Positions 9,137 through 16,365 of a stretch of 64,000 bases of DNA are shown one piece after another. Origin of the DNA: Terasakiella sp033100395 (GTDB taxonomy: Bacteria; Pseudomonadota; Alphaproteobacteria; Rhodospirillales; Terasakiellaceae). The stretch's first letter is position 1. The number at the start of each line of letters is the position of its first letter. The stretch spans positions 124,001 to 188,000 of the forward strand of contig NZ_JAWLVJ010000006.1 in NCBI RefSeq assembly GCF_033100395.1, read 5' to 3'. A model generated the notes under the pieces. That model had not been told where the DNA came from. It worked only from the letters and a program-made list of their open reading frames with translations, and made no database searches. The position numbers and the translations under genes are program-made.

Positions 9137-9901
9137 ATGAGTGACAACAATCAGGATTGGGAACTCTTAAATGCATTCGCCGATGGTGAACTGCCTGAAG
9201 AGTTGCGCGCCGATTTTGAAGCGCGCCTTGTCAGTGATGCTGATCTGCAGCGCGAACTGGATAAAATCCTGTCCCTGAAAGCCACTTTATCCACCATGGA
9301 CCCACCTGCGGATTATTCTCTGAAACCAGCAGCGAACGATCATGCACCCAAGGGGCGTTTCAAAAAATGGGCGCTGTCTGTTGGTGTCGCGGCATCCGTT
9401 ATCGGCATGATCGGCTATTCCTATCTGAATTCCCATAAAAGCTGGGATGAACTCGCCCTTAAAAGCCACCGTGATATGGCGAGCCAGAATTATGTGGTGG
9501 ATGTCTCGCCCGTTCAATCTGCTGCCTGGGTCACGCCCGAGATTGGCATTCTTGCCCCGGACCTGACAGGTGCACGGCTTTATCTGGTCGATATGAAAAT
9601 GTCGAACCAACGCGATAAGGCGCAGGTTGCTATTCATTATCGGGGCTTGCGCGGTTGTAGCCTGACCATCTTTGCCATGAAAAATCCGGACAAGCTGATG
9701 GGGGAGATCAAAGCAGACGACTTGTTGACCCATACGTGGTCGGATCAGGGCTTGCATTTTGCTATGCTGACCAAGGGGATGGATGTGAACCGTTTCCGGT
9801 CCATCGCGCTATATTCGCAGGAAATGATTTCTCATCAGCTGCATAAAGACAAAGGGCAATATGCCCGCTTTGAAAATAACGACAACGCCCCTTGCGCATA
9901 A
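9137..9901 (+). CDS. Membrane-anchored anti-sigma factor
   Basis: A 254-residue protein. The N-terminal cytoplasmic part (1-50, starting SDNNQDWELLNAFADGELP) is a typical anti-sigma helical domain without the zinc HxxxCxxC motif. One membrane helix lies near 80-98 (ALSVGVAASVIGMIGYSYL). The periplasmic domain of about 155 residues has two cysteines (in GLRGCSL and near the C-terminus, APCA). Its position directly after the ECF sigma gene supports the pairing. What the periplasmic domain senses is unknown; the two cysteines make a redox signal conceivable (inference). Confidence 0.85.
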   Translation: MSDNNQDWELLNAFADGELPEELRADFEARLVSDADLQRELDKILSLKATLSTMDPPADYSLKPAANDHAPKGRFKKWALSVGVAASVIGMIGYSYLNSHKSWDELALKSHRDMASQNYVVDVSPVQSAAWVTPEIGILAPDLTGARLYLVDMKMSNQRDKAQVAIHYRGLRGCSLTIFAMKNPDKLMGEIKADDLLTHTWSDQGLHFAMLTKGMDVNRFRSIALYSQEMISHQLHKDKGQYARFENNDNAPCA

Positions 9902-9938
9902 AAGCCCCGCCGCTTTATCGATAAGGGGCAGGGCTTTG
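9902..9938. terminator. Bidirectional terminator between convergent genes
   Basis: An inverted repeat AAAGCCC...GGGCTTT with a GC-rich inner stem lies between the stop of the anti-sigma gene and the stop of the convergent cytochrome gene, with a T tract in the minus direction. Confidence 0.7.
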
Positions 9939-9945
9939 TATGGGC

Positions 9946-10659
9946 TTATCTAGGAAAGTTGGGGCGGTCCGTATTATAGTTGGCGGCCAGATAATCCAGC
10001 ACCAAGGTCAGGTCGGGTTCGTCAATTTCCCCCATATCCTGTTCATCGACCATCCATTCCAGCAGTTCAACCCACCCATCACGGGTCAGGCCCTGTTGGG
10101 CAACGATACGTTCGGAATGGCACGCCGTACAGTAGGCATGGGTTTCTTCAACGCCTTTTGCGACAAACAGAACACCGTAATCATCGGCATCATCCGGGGC
10201 TTCGGCTTCATCGCCGGAAATATCCTGAGACAGGGCAGCAAAGTTGAAGATCAGGTCACTGTTCTGGTTGATATAGGCAATCAGGTTGGCGCGCTGGCTT
10301 GGCTTTTTGATACCGACAAAAGTCATGTTGGTGCCCTTGGCATGTTCGGTCGGTTTTTCCAGATAATCATCCAGACGGGTCGCCGTCCATTTGCCGCTCA
10401 GCTTTTTAAAGGCCGGGCTGTAATCATAATCTTTGGCGGTTGCCACATCGCGGTGCATCACACCCCACAGGTTTGGACCTGCGCCATGATCAGCGTTGCG
10501 TTCCAGCGTGTGGCACTGCAGGCATTTTTTAAATTCAGTTTTGCCATGTTCCACATTGGCCACGGCAAGACGTTTCATAATATTGGTGTCCTCTGCCTTG
10601 GCAGGGATGGAAACAAGGCTCAGCGCAGCAATAGCGCCGATGAAAGATAGGAATTTCAT
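9946..10659 (-). CDS. Di-haem cytochrome c, probable sulfite dehydrogenase subunit
   Basis: A 237-residue periplasmic protein with a signal peptide ending PAKA near residue 22. It has two haem c attachment motifs, CLQCH (46-50) and CTACH (177-181). The first half is a class I cytochrome c of the c2/c552 type with GPNLWGV and a likely axial Met in NMTFVG (Met112). The second half is a shorter cytochrome domain. It sits directly downstream of the molybdopterin sulfite oxidase gene, as in SorAB-type pairs, and would pass electrons from that enzyme to the respiratory chain. An acidic linker (about 148-162) joins the two haem domains. Confidence 0.85.
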   Translation of the reverse strand: MKFLSFIGAIAALSLVSIPAKAEDTNIMKRLAVANVEHGKTEFKKCLQCHTLERNADHGAGPNLWGVMHRDVATAKDYDYSPAFKKLSGKWTATRLDDYLEKPTEHAKGTNMTFVGIKKPSQRANLIAYINQNSDLIFNFAALSQDISGDEAEAPDDADDYGVLFVAKGVEETHAYCTACHSERIVAQQGLTRDGWVELLEWMVDEQDMGEIDEPDLTLVLDYLAANYNTDRPNFPR

Positions 10660-10689
10660 TTTCTCACCGATTGGTTTGATGAAAAGTGA

Positions 10690-10727
10690 CCGGGTGCCCG
10701 CAAACTAGAGGGAGAGAGGGCACCCGG
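10690..10727 (-). other. Intercistronic hairpin between the sulfite dehydrogenase genes
   Basis: A perfect 10-base inverted repeat, CCGGGTGCCC/GGGCACCCGG with an 18-base loop, lies in the 90-base gap between the molybdoenzyme and its cytochrome. No T tract follows on the minus strand, so it is more likely an mRNA-stability or partial-attenuation element than a full terminator. Confidence 0.65.
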
Positions 10728-10749
10728 CCTGGGTCAAAAGGGCAGGGGG

Positions 10750-12048
10750 TTAAACAACGCGCACGGCAATGCGGTGCATGGTGTTGTTCAGATACCCTTT
10801 TGGGTTCCATTTAAGGGCATGGGGTTGTGCGTCACCCGCATCATCGGTGGCACGTGCCCAAACTTCATAGTAACCTTTCTGCGGGAAATTGACGTTTGCA
10901 CGCCAGTTCTGCCAGGCCCCTGAATTGACAGGCTTATCAAGAGTGGTTGTCTGCCATGTCACACCGAAGTCGATGGAGATATCAACCTTGGCAATGTCAC
11001 GATCACCAGACCAGGCATGGCCGCGCACTTCCGTTTCCATGGATTTCATTTCAACGTTTGTGGCAGGATGTGTGATCAGGGATTTCACAGGCATACGTTC
11101 GATGATTTCGAAATCTTTCTTATCAACCTTTTCACCCGGGGCAACCGGACGGTTTGGTACGCGATACGCTTTGCCCGTCATCTTCGGTCCGTCATGAACT
11201 ACATCACGCAGATAAATGCGCTTCAGCCATTTCTGTGAACAAGACCCCGGCCAGCCCGGAACGACCAGACGCAGGGGTGCACCATTCATCGGGTGCAATG
11301 GCTTGCCGTTCATTTCAAAGGCGATCAGGATGTTGTCTGTGAGCGCTTTTTCAATCGGCAGACCACGTGAAATCGGCAGTTTGTCCGGGTTCATGGACAG
11401 GTGATGATCTGCCCCTTCGTGGGCTGTGTAAACCACATTGTCTTTAACGCCAGCAGCTTCCAGAACGTCTTTCAGCTTTACACCCGTCCAGTTTGAACAG
11501 GCAACTGCACCCAAAGTCCATTGGTTGCCTTTTGCGGGGGGGGCAAAGGCTGCACGGCCGTTACCACCACATTCGATGGTGATGGCCATGGTGTGGGTTT
11601 TGAATTTCTTTTTCAAATCCGCAATGGTGAGTTTCATCGGCTTGTCAACCAGACCGTCGATGGTCAGCTCCCAGGTTTTGGGATCAACATCTTCGGGTGG
11701 GATACCGTTGTTGCGGATGAAGTGACGCGATGTTGGCGTGATGGCATCATCCAGAAGGTGCGCAGGTGTTTCAGCGTTGACCGGGCGGTTGTTCAACAGT
11801 GTCAGGCCATCTTTACCTGCCAGAACATCTTCATCATCGGCCAATGCAACAGGCACCAGACCTGCAGGCATGTTTTTGCCAAATGGGATGGACATACCGA
11901 CCATGGCGCCCATGGTGGTCAGGCCGAGACCTTTAAGAAAGCCGCGACGATCAGAGGATGCGACCTGTTCGATCATTTCATGTTCACTGGGTGTTTGCAC
12001 CGCAGATGCTGGGGACGTATCCGTCTTTTTTGTGGTTTTCAAACTCAT
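10750..12048 (-). CDS. Periplasmic molybdopterin sulfite oxidase (SorA/SorT-like)
   Basis: A 432-residue enzyme of the sulfite oxidase family that oxidises sulfite to sulfate. A twin-arginine signal (SDRRGFLKGLGL, 32-43) after a hydrophilic leader indicates Tat export of the folded cofactor protein. The molybdenum ligand is Cys160 in TIECGGNGR. The oxidoreductase molybdopterin domain (about 105-300) and the Mo-co dimerisation domain (about 315-430, GHAWSGDRDI and the final HRIAVRVV) are both complete. A strong ribosome site (AGGAGAGG) precedes the ATG. Cotranscription with the downstream di-haem cytochrome is likely. A Fur-box-like site lies about 90 bases upstream. Confidence 0.9.
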   Translation of the reverse strand: MSLKTTKKTDTSPASAVQTPSEHEMIEQVASSDRRGFLKGLGLTTMGAMVGMSIPFGKNMPAGLVPVALADDEDVLAGKDGLTLLNNRPVNAETPAHLLDDAITPTSRHFIRNNGIPPEDVDPKTWELTIDGLVDKPMKLTIADLKKKFKTHTMAITIECGGNGRAAFAPPAKGNQWTLGAVACSNWTGVKLKDVLEAAGVKDNVVYTAHEGADHHLSMNPDKLPISRGLPIEKALTDNILIAFEMNGKPLHPMNGAPLRLVVPGWPGSCSQKWLKRIYLRDVVHDGPKMTGKAYRVPNRPVAPGEKVDKKDFEIIERMPVKSLITHPATNVEMKSMETEVRGHAWSGDRDIAKVDISIDFGVTWQTTTLDKPVNSGAWQNWRANVNFPQKGYYEVWARATDDAGDAQPHALKWNPKGYLNNTMHRIAVRVV

Positions 12049-12139
12049 TGAAACCTCTCCTGTTAATTAGTCTAGTTTTAAATAAACGAGCAGGGTTTGA
12101 GCTTTATTCCAAAAAAAGTTAAAAAAACTTCTTGCAAAT

Positions 12140-12158
12140 GATAATGATTATTAATATC
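12140..12158. promoter_or_regulatory. Fur-box-like site
   Basis: GATAATGATTATTAATATC matches 16 of 19 positions of the classical Fur box and contains the dyad ATAAT-N-ATTAT. The preceding TGCAAATGAT also resembles the alphaproteobacterial Fur/Mur half-site. It lies between divergent genes, 92 bases from the sulfite oxidase start and 122 from the DUF2325 start, and could control either. Confidence 0.6.
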
Positions 12159-12279
12159 GTTTGTCCTGCCTCCTCCCAGAGGCACTGTGAAACGACTTAC
12201 CTGAATCTCTGGCTTCTTTTCGTCTTCTCCTTAAGGCCGGGGGTTCAGGTTAGTTTTCAAAGCAGGAGTTTAAGCACTT
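12159..12279 (+). other. Structured leader of the DUF2325 gene
   Basis: Two hairpins are visible. TGCCTC/GAGGCA (12167-12184, six-base loop) comes first. A longer-range pairing of ACCTGAA (12199-12205) with TTCAGGT (12244-12250) follows, with inner GGC/GCC. They end just before the AGGAG ribosome site. No known riboswitch class is recognised. Confidence 0.4.
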
Positions 12280-13503
12280 ATGTCTGATGCAAACCCGTTG
12301 AGTTTTCTGTCTGATCCAAAGCCGATGGAACGCCTGAGTGAGGCGGACCTGAAACCACGCATCAAACGTCGCAAGCTGTGGGAGCTGGATGTCCACTGGC
12401 ATTGCGCCGTGATCGGAACCTGTCTGAACGCATCAGATATCGAAAAGATTGCGCAAAAATGCCAGGCGCCGAATTTCGAAGGCCGCATTGCGGATTACAA
12501 GATGCATTCTTTCTTTGTCGGTCAGGCACGCTATAGCCAGGGTGTCGGCAAGCTTCTTCATAAATTTCTGGAACGAAAATTTAATCGCACGGTGAAAGCT
12601 TTTTCACGCTTGAAAACATCAGCGTTGATAGAAGAAAAATGGCTGGAAGCTGTTGGGAATGGGGATATCCCGGGTGCGTTCTGGGCGGTGATGACGCACC
12701 CAAATGCTTCCTCTGACTTGCTGAGTGAAGTTTACGGTGAAGTTCATATGTTGTCTCATCTGGAAGGGGCGACGAACCGTGCAGATCACCGTGAATTGGC
12801 CGATATCAAAACGACTTGCGCCAAATTACAATTGGAATTGGAAGATGTCCGTCGCACCAACCGAAAAGCTATTGAAAAACGTGATCATCTGATTGGCCAG
12901 CTGAAACGGGACTTGAAAGATACATCGACCAAGGCGCGCCGCTCTGACGAGCTGGAAGCTTTGCTGTTGGCAGAACGCGATGGCGATACCATTGCACGTC
13001 TGGAAAAACGTATCGACGTTTTGACCATGCGCGTGTTGCAGGAAACGGAACGTGCGGATCAAAATCAGCAAAAATTAAAAGAGTTGGAAGCTTGGAACAA
13101 GGAATTGCGGCAGTCTCAGATTGCTACGCCAGTTCAGGAACAGGCCGTTACGGTTTGTATGCAACAGGAAGGATGTGCTGGTGAAGAGTCTGATCTTTGT
13201 GGACGCTGTATTGCCTATATCGGTGGGCAGACAAAACAGGCCGCGCATTTCAGAAAGAAGGTGGAAGAAAAGAACGGTCAGTTCATTCACCATGATGGTG
13301 GACTGCACGATGGTCAGGCCCGTTTGCAAAGTATCTTGTCGCAGGCAGACGCGGTCATGTTCCCTGTAACCTGTGTCAGTCATGAAGCAACGCGGGAAAT
13401 TAAACGGGTGTGTATAAAAGATGAAAAACCGTTTGTGCCGCTGAGATCACAGGGGTTAAGCGCCTTTGTGAAAGGGTTGGAAGAAACCATTGAAAAGATG
13501 TGA
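12280..13503 (+). CDS. DUF2325 domain protein with central coiled coil
   Basis: A 407-residue cytoplasmic protein. The N-terminal helical part (about 1-170) has a conserved-looking KLWELDVHWHCAVIGTCL segment with His and Cys. A long coiled coil spans about 178-285. The C-terminal DUF2325 domain (about 300-405) has clustered cysteines (VCMQQEGC, LCGRC), then YIGGQTKQAAHFRKKVE and HHDGG. No enzymatic function is established for the domain; the Cys/His content suggests metal or redox chemistry. With a Fur-type site upstream, an iron-linked role is a reasonable inference. Confidence 0.8.
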   Translation: MSDANPLSFLSDPKPMERLSEADLKPRIKRRKLWELDVHWHCAVIGTCLNASDIEKIAQKCQAPNFEGRIADYKMHSFFVGQARYSQGVGKLLHKFLERKFNRTVKAFSRLKTSALIEEKWLEAVGNGDIPGAFWAVMTHPNASSDLLSEVYGEVHMLSHLEGATNRADHRELADIKTTCAKLQLELEDVRRTNRKAIEKRDHLIGQLKRDLKDTSTKARRSDELEALLLAERDGDTIARLEKRIDVLTMRVLQETERADQNQQKLKELEAWNKELRQSQIATPVQEQAVTVCMQQEGCAGEESDLCGRCIAYIGGQTKQAAHFRKKVEEKNGQFIHHDGGLHDGQARLQSILSQADAVMFPVTCVSHEATREIKRVCIKDEKPFVPLRSQGLSAFVKGLEETIEKM

Positions 13504-13509
13504 CTAAGC

Positions 13510-13561
13510 CCCCTGCCTTCGCAGGGGTGACGCGGTGCTGTCATTCCTTCGAAGGCAGGAA
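13510..13561. repeat. Palindromic intergenic repeat (GTCATTCC type) between convergent genes
   Basis: Two adjacent hairpins are present. CCCCTGC-CTTC-GCAGGGG (13510-13527) is perfect. The second is GTCATTCCTTCGAAGGCAGG with inverted ATTCCT/AGGAAT arms, ending near 13561. It resembles the element at 56789 (GTCATTCCCGCG...). It may also end transcription of both convergent genes. Confidence 0.55.
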
Positions 13562-13567
13562 TCTCAA

Positions 13568-14284
13568 TCATTCACTATAATTATTCTTCCCACGGAAACC
13601 GCTGGCGATCACGTAAGTTTCAGATGAATCCTTACGGCTTGCGGGTGGTTTTGCGTGACGCACGTTGGTGAAGCTTTTGCGCATTTGTTGCAGCAGGGAT
13701 GTTTCGGTTCCGCCTGCCAGGACTTTGGCGACAAACCAGCCGTCTTTCTTCAAAACTTCTTCTGCAAAATAGACAGCGAGTTCCACAAGGGCGGTGATGC
13801 GCAGGTGGTCGGTTTGTGGGTGGCCACTGGCTGCGGCTGCCATGTCGCTTAAGACCACATCGACACTGCCGCCGATGACTTCTTTCAAACGCTCAGGTGC
13901 ATCATTTTCCATGAAATCGCCGACCAGAAGGGTGGCGCCGGGGATGTCTTCCACTTCCTGAAGGTCAATCCCGATCACATGACCGTTGGGGTTTTTCTCT
14001 GCTTCAATACGTTCTGCAGCGATTTGGGTCCAGCCGCCGGGGGCACAACCGAGATCGACAACTTTCTGACCGGGTTTCAGGAAATTGAAACGGTCATCCA
14101 GTTCGATCAGCTTGAAGGCCGCGCGGGATCTATAGCCAAGACGATTGGCTTCCTGCACATAGGGATCGTTTAACTGGCGTTGCAGCCACCGGGTCGAAGA
14201 AGATTTACGACCACGCGCGGTTTTTACCCGGACGGTTTTGTCACGGCGGGCCTGCGGTGTTTTCCATTTTTTAGTCTGAGACAT
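13568..14284 (-). CDS. rlmE: 23S rRNA 2'-O-ribose methyltransferase RlmE (FtsJ)
   Basis: A 238-residue SAM-dependent enzyme that methylates U2552 of 23S rRNA during large-subunit assembly. A basic N-terminal tail of about 35 residues precedes the FtsJ fold: RSRAAFKLIELDDRF, the SAM motif DLGCAPGGWTQIA, VLSDMAAAASGHPQTDH and WFVAKVLAGG. The catalytic K-D-K-E set is therefore in place. It is followed on the same operon-like strand by the Ppx/GppA gene 72 bases upstream, which is a common pairing. Confidence 0.95.
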   Translation of the reverse strand: MSQTKKWKTPQARRDKTVRVKTARGRKSSSTRWLQRQLNDPYVQEANRLGYRSRAAFKLIELDDRFNFLKPGQKVVDLGCAPGGWTQIAAERIEAEKNPNGHVIGIDLQEVEDIPGATLLVGDFMENDAPERLKEVIGGSVDVVLSDMAAAASGHPQTDHLRITALVELAVYFAEEVLKKDGWFVAKVLAGGTETSLLQQMRKSFTNVRHAKPPASRKDSSETYVIASGFRGKNNYSE

Positions 14285-14356
14285 GGCTGCACATATATGT
14301 AAAGAGGGTGAAAACGTGGCGCTTACATAGTCTTCTTTATAACAGAAATAAAGTCT

Positions 14357-15403
14357 TTAGTCTTGGTCGCGGCTTTTTTCGTCCTGATCACGCATCAGTT
14401 TCAGCAAAATTCCTTCACGAATACCACGATCTGCAATTGTCAGTTCACCCACGGGCCAAAGCTTGCACAAGGCTTCGAGGATTGCACATCCTGCCAGAAC
14501 CAGATCAGCGCGGTTGACCCCAATGCAGGGGTGGGCAGCGCGCTGATGGCAGTTCATCTCCGTCAGTTTTTGCGAAACGCGATGGACTTCATCAAAAGGC
14601 AGGTGCATGCCATCGACCTTGGATCGAAGATAGCGCGGCAGACGCAGGTGAATGGCACCTAATGTTGTCACCGTGCCGGACGTACCCAGCATTTGAACCT
14701 GAGCAGCGGCCACATCGGCTTCAATATTATTGCGTTTACTGAAATCTGCGATCTCATTTAACACATGGTTCTGGATCGCCTGATAATCATCCGGGGTGAC
14801 TTCATCGCCCTGGGCATATTCTTCTGTGACCGTGACCACGCCAATGGGCAGGGAGATGACATCAACTACCTGCGGATCACCCAGGCGGTCCAGTTCGATC
14901 CACATAATTTCGGTACTGCCGCCCCCAATATCAAAGACAAGCGCCTTTGGTTTTTGCAGATTCAACAGGGAGGCGCATCCGGTCAGGGCCAGCTTGGCTT
15001 CTTCTTCTGGATGGATGGCTTCAAGATCAATTCCGGTTTCATCAATGACGCGTGATAAGAAGGTGTCCGCATTGCTGGCGCGGCGGCAGGCTTCTGTCGC
15101 GACACTTCTGACGAAGGTGACGTTGCGCGACTTCAGTTTTTTGGAACAGACCGCCAGGGCTTTGATGGTGCGTTCCATCGCATCATCGCTCAAGCGACCG
15201 CTTTGGGCTACATCTTCGCCCAGGCGTGTAATGCGGGAAAATGAGTCAACGACCCGGAATCCCTGTTTGGTCCGCCGCGCGATCAGCATGCGGCAGTTGT
15301 TCGTCCCCAAATCGAGGGCGGCATATAAAGGCAGGGAGTTGTTTTTTTGCATCCGCCCGGTTTTTTGACGCCGTTTGCGCTGATGCATATAGTTTGAAGC
15401 CAC
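14357..15403 (-). CDS. Ppx/GppA-family phosphatase
   Basis: A 348-residue member of the ASKHA fold that hydrolyses polyphosphate or pppGpp. The two phosphate loops, ALDLGTNNCRMLI and VFDIGGGSTEIMWIE, and the GTSGTVTTLGAI segment are present. It has only the catalytic domain and lacks the extra C-terminal domains of E. coli Ppx. The GTG at 15403, ATG 15388 and ATG 15352 are all possible starts; the conserved part begins around NNSLPLYAALD. The position upstream of rlmE suggests cotranscription. Confidence 0.88.
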   Translation of the reverse strand: MASNYMHQRKRRQKTGRMQKNNSLPLYAALDLGTNNCRMLIARRTKQGFRVVDSFSRITRLGEDVAQSGRLSDDAMERTIKALAVCSKKLKSRNVTFVRSVATEACRRASNADTFLSRVIDETGIDLEAIHPEEEAKLALTGCASLLNLQKPKALVFDIGGGSTEIMWIELDRLGDPQVVDVISLPIGVVTVTEEYAQGDEVTPDDYQAIQNHVLNEIADFSKRNNIEADVAAAQVQMLGTSGTVTTLGAIHLRLPRYLRSKVDGMHLPFDEVHRVSQKLTEMNCHQRAAHPCIGVNRADLVLAGCAILEALCKLWPVGELTIADRGIREGILLKLMRDQDEKSRDQD

Positions 15404-16081
15404 TATTATATATGTCCTGTTAGATCGATATTTTCATATCACCCAATGCTTCCTTTCTTTTTATACGAAACCAATGAAGACGGGAAGGACGAAAGACATA
15501 AAAATGTAATGAACACAGAAGTGCTGATTGAAAAGCATCAATCAATTGGCGTCCAAAAACCGTGAAATTAGCAATATTTGATGCATATGTTGCTTAAAAA
15601 TTAGGCAAAAAATCGGGTTTTTATGGAGGAATTTAGGCAAAATCGAAGCGGAATTTTATGCGGATTTCTCGTGATTCTTCTGTGCGAGCTATGCGAGATT
15701 CTCGTTTCAGGCATGATTTTTATGCATGCTGCAACGCAGCAATGCAAAAAAAATAGTCGGTAATACCAGAAATGGCGGAATTGTGCCATTTTTACATTGA
15801 CTTCGGTCAAGCCCAGCAGAAACTAAAGGCTTGCAGAATTCGGAATATTAGACAATTCGCGTTCGCAAGTGCAAAATATTGTTAGTTCACCATACATTTT
15901 TTTAAAATTTCTCAATTTTTTTTGCATTGATTGCTGGACCACTGGTGTTTTTCTAAGGTACAAAAATGCGGGTTACGGCACTTTGTTTGAAATAAAGTTG
16001 CTGTATTGAATTTTTTGTAAACAAATAAACCGCTCCAATTTATGGAGTGGAAACTCTCGATTGTAGGGGAGGCTTTTTTTA
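15404..16081. other. 678-base intergenic region with several dyads, leader of the symporter operon
   Basis: No convincing gene is seen. It contains imperfect direct repeats beginning TTAGGCAAAA (15601 and 15632) and the palindromes CGAGATTCTCG (15694-15704) and TGCTGC-AAC-GCAGCA (15727-15741). An inverted repeat AATGGC...GCCATT (15771-15790) and a CTCCA/TGGAG hairpin about 16033-16048 follow. The region ends in a strong AGGGGAGG ribosome site for the DUF4212 gene. The density of symmetric elements and AT-rich tracts suggests promoters and several regulator sites, or a small RNA; none can be assigned. Confidence 0.5.
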
Positions 16082-16342
16082 ATGAGTGATCATGATGGAT
16101 CAGGCTACTGGGCAGCGAACATTCGCCTGGTAACTTGGCTTCTGGTAGTATGGGCTCTGTGCTCATACGGTTTTGGTATTCTCCTGCGTGACACGCTGGA
16201 CTCAATGGTATCATTTGGTGGTGTTGGACTGGGTTTCTGGTTTGCACAACAAGGTTCAATCTTTGTTTTCTTGGCGATCATTGCGATCTACGCCAAGAAA
16301 ATGGGGCAGATTGACGAAGATTTCGGCGTACACGAAGACTAA
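16082..16342 (+). CDS. DUF4212 sodium/substrate symporter small subunit
   Basis: An 86-residue membrane protein with two hydrophobic helices (about 18-40 and 50-75; TWLLVVWALCSYGFGILL, then GFWFAQQGSIFVFLAIIAIYA) of the DUF4212 family. Members are encoded just before a sodium:solute symporter and are thought to be its partner subunit. The symporter gene starts 23 bases later. Strong ribosome site AGGGGAGG. Confidence 0.92.
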   Translation: MSDHDGSGYWAANIRLVTWLLVVWALCSYGFGILLRDTLDSMVSFGGVGLGFWFAQQGSIFVFLAIIAIYAKKMGQIDEDFGVHED

Positions 16343-16365
16343 TATCGTCTGGGGAATGACTTAAA

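Noticed and set aside
15771..15790. Sigma-54 promoter in the symporter leader
   Set aside because: TGGCGG...TGCC has one base too few between GG and GC, and it is better explained as an inverted repeat.
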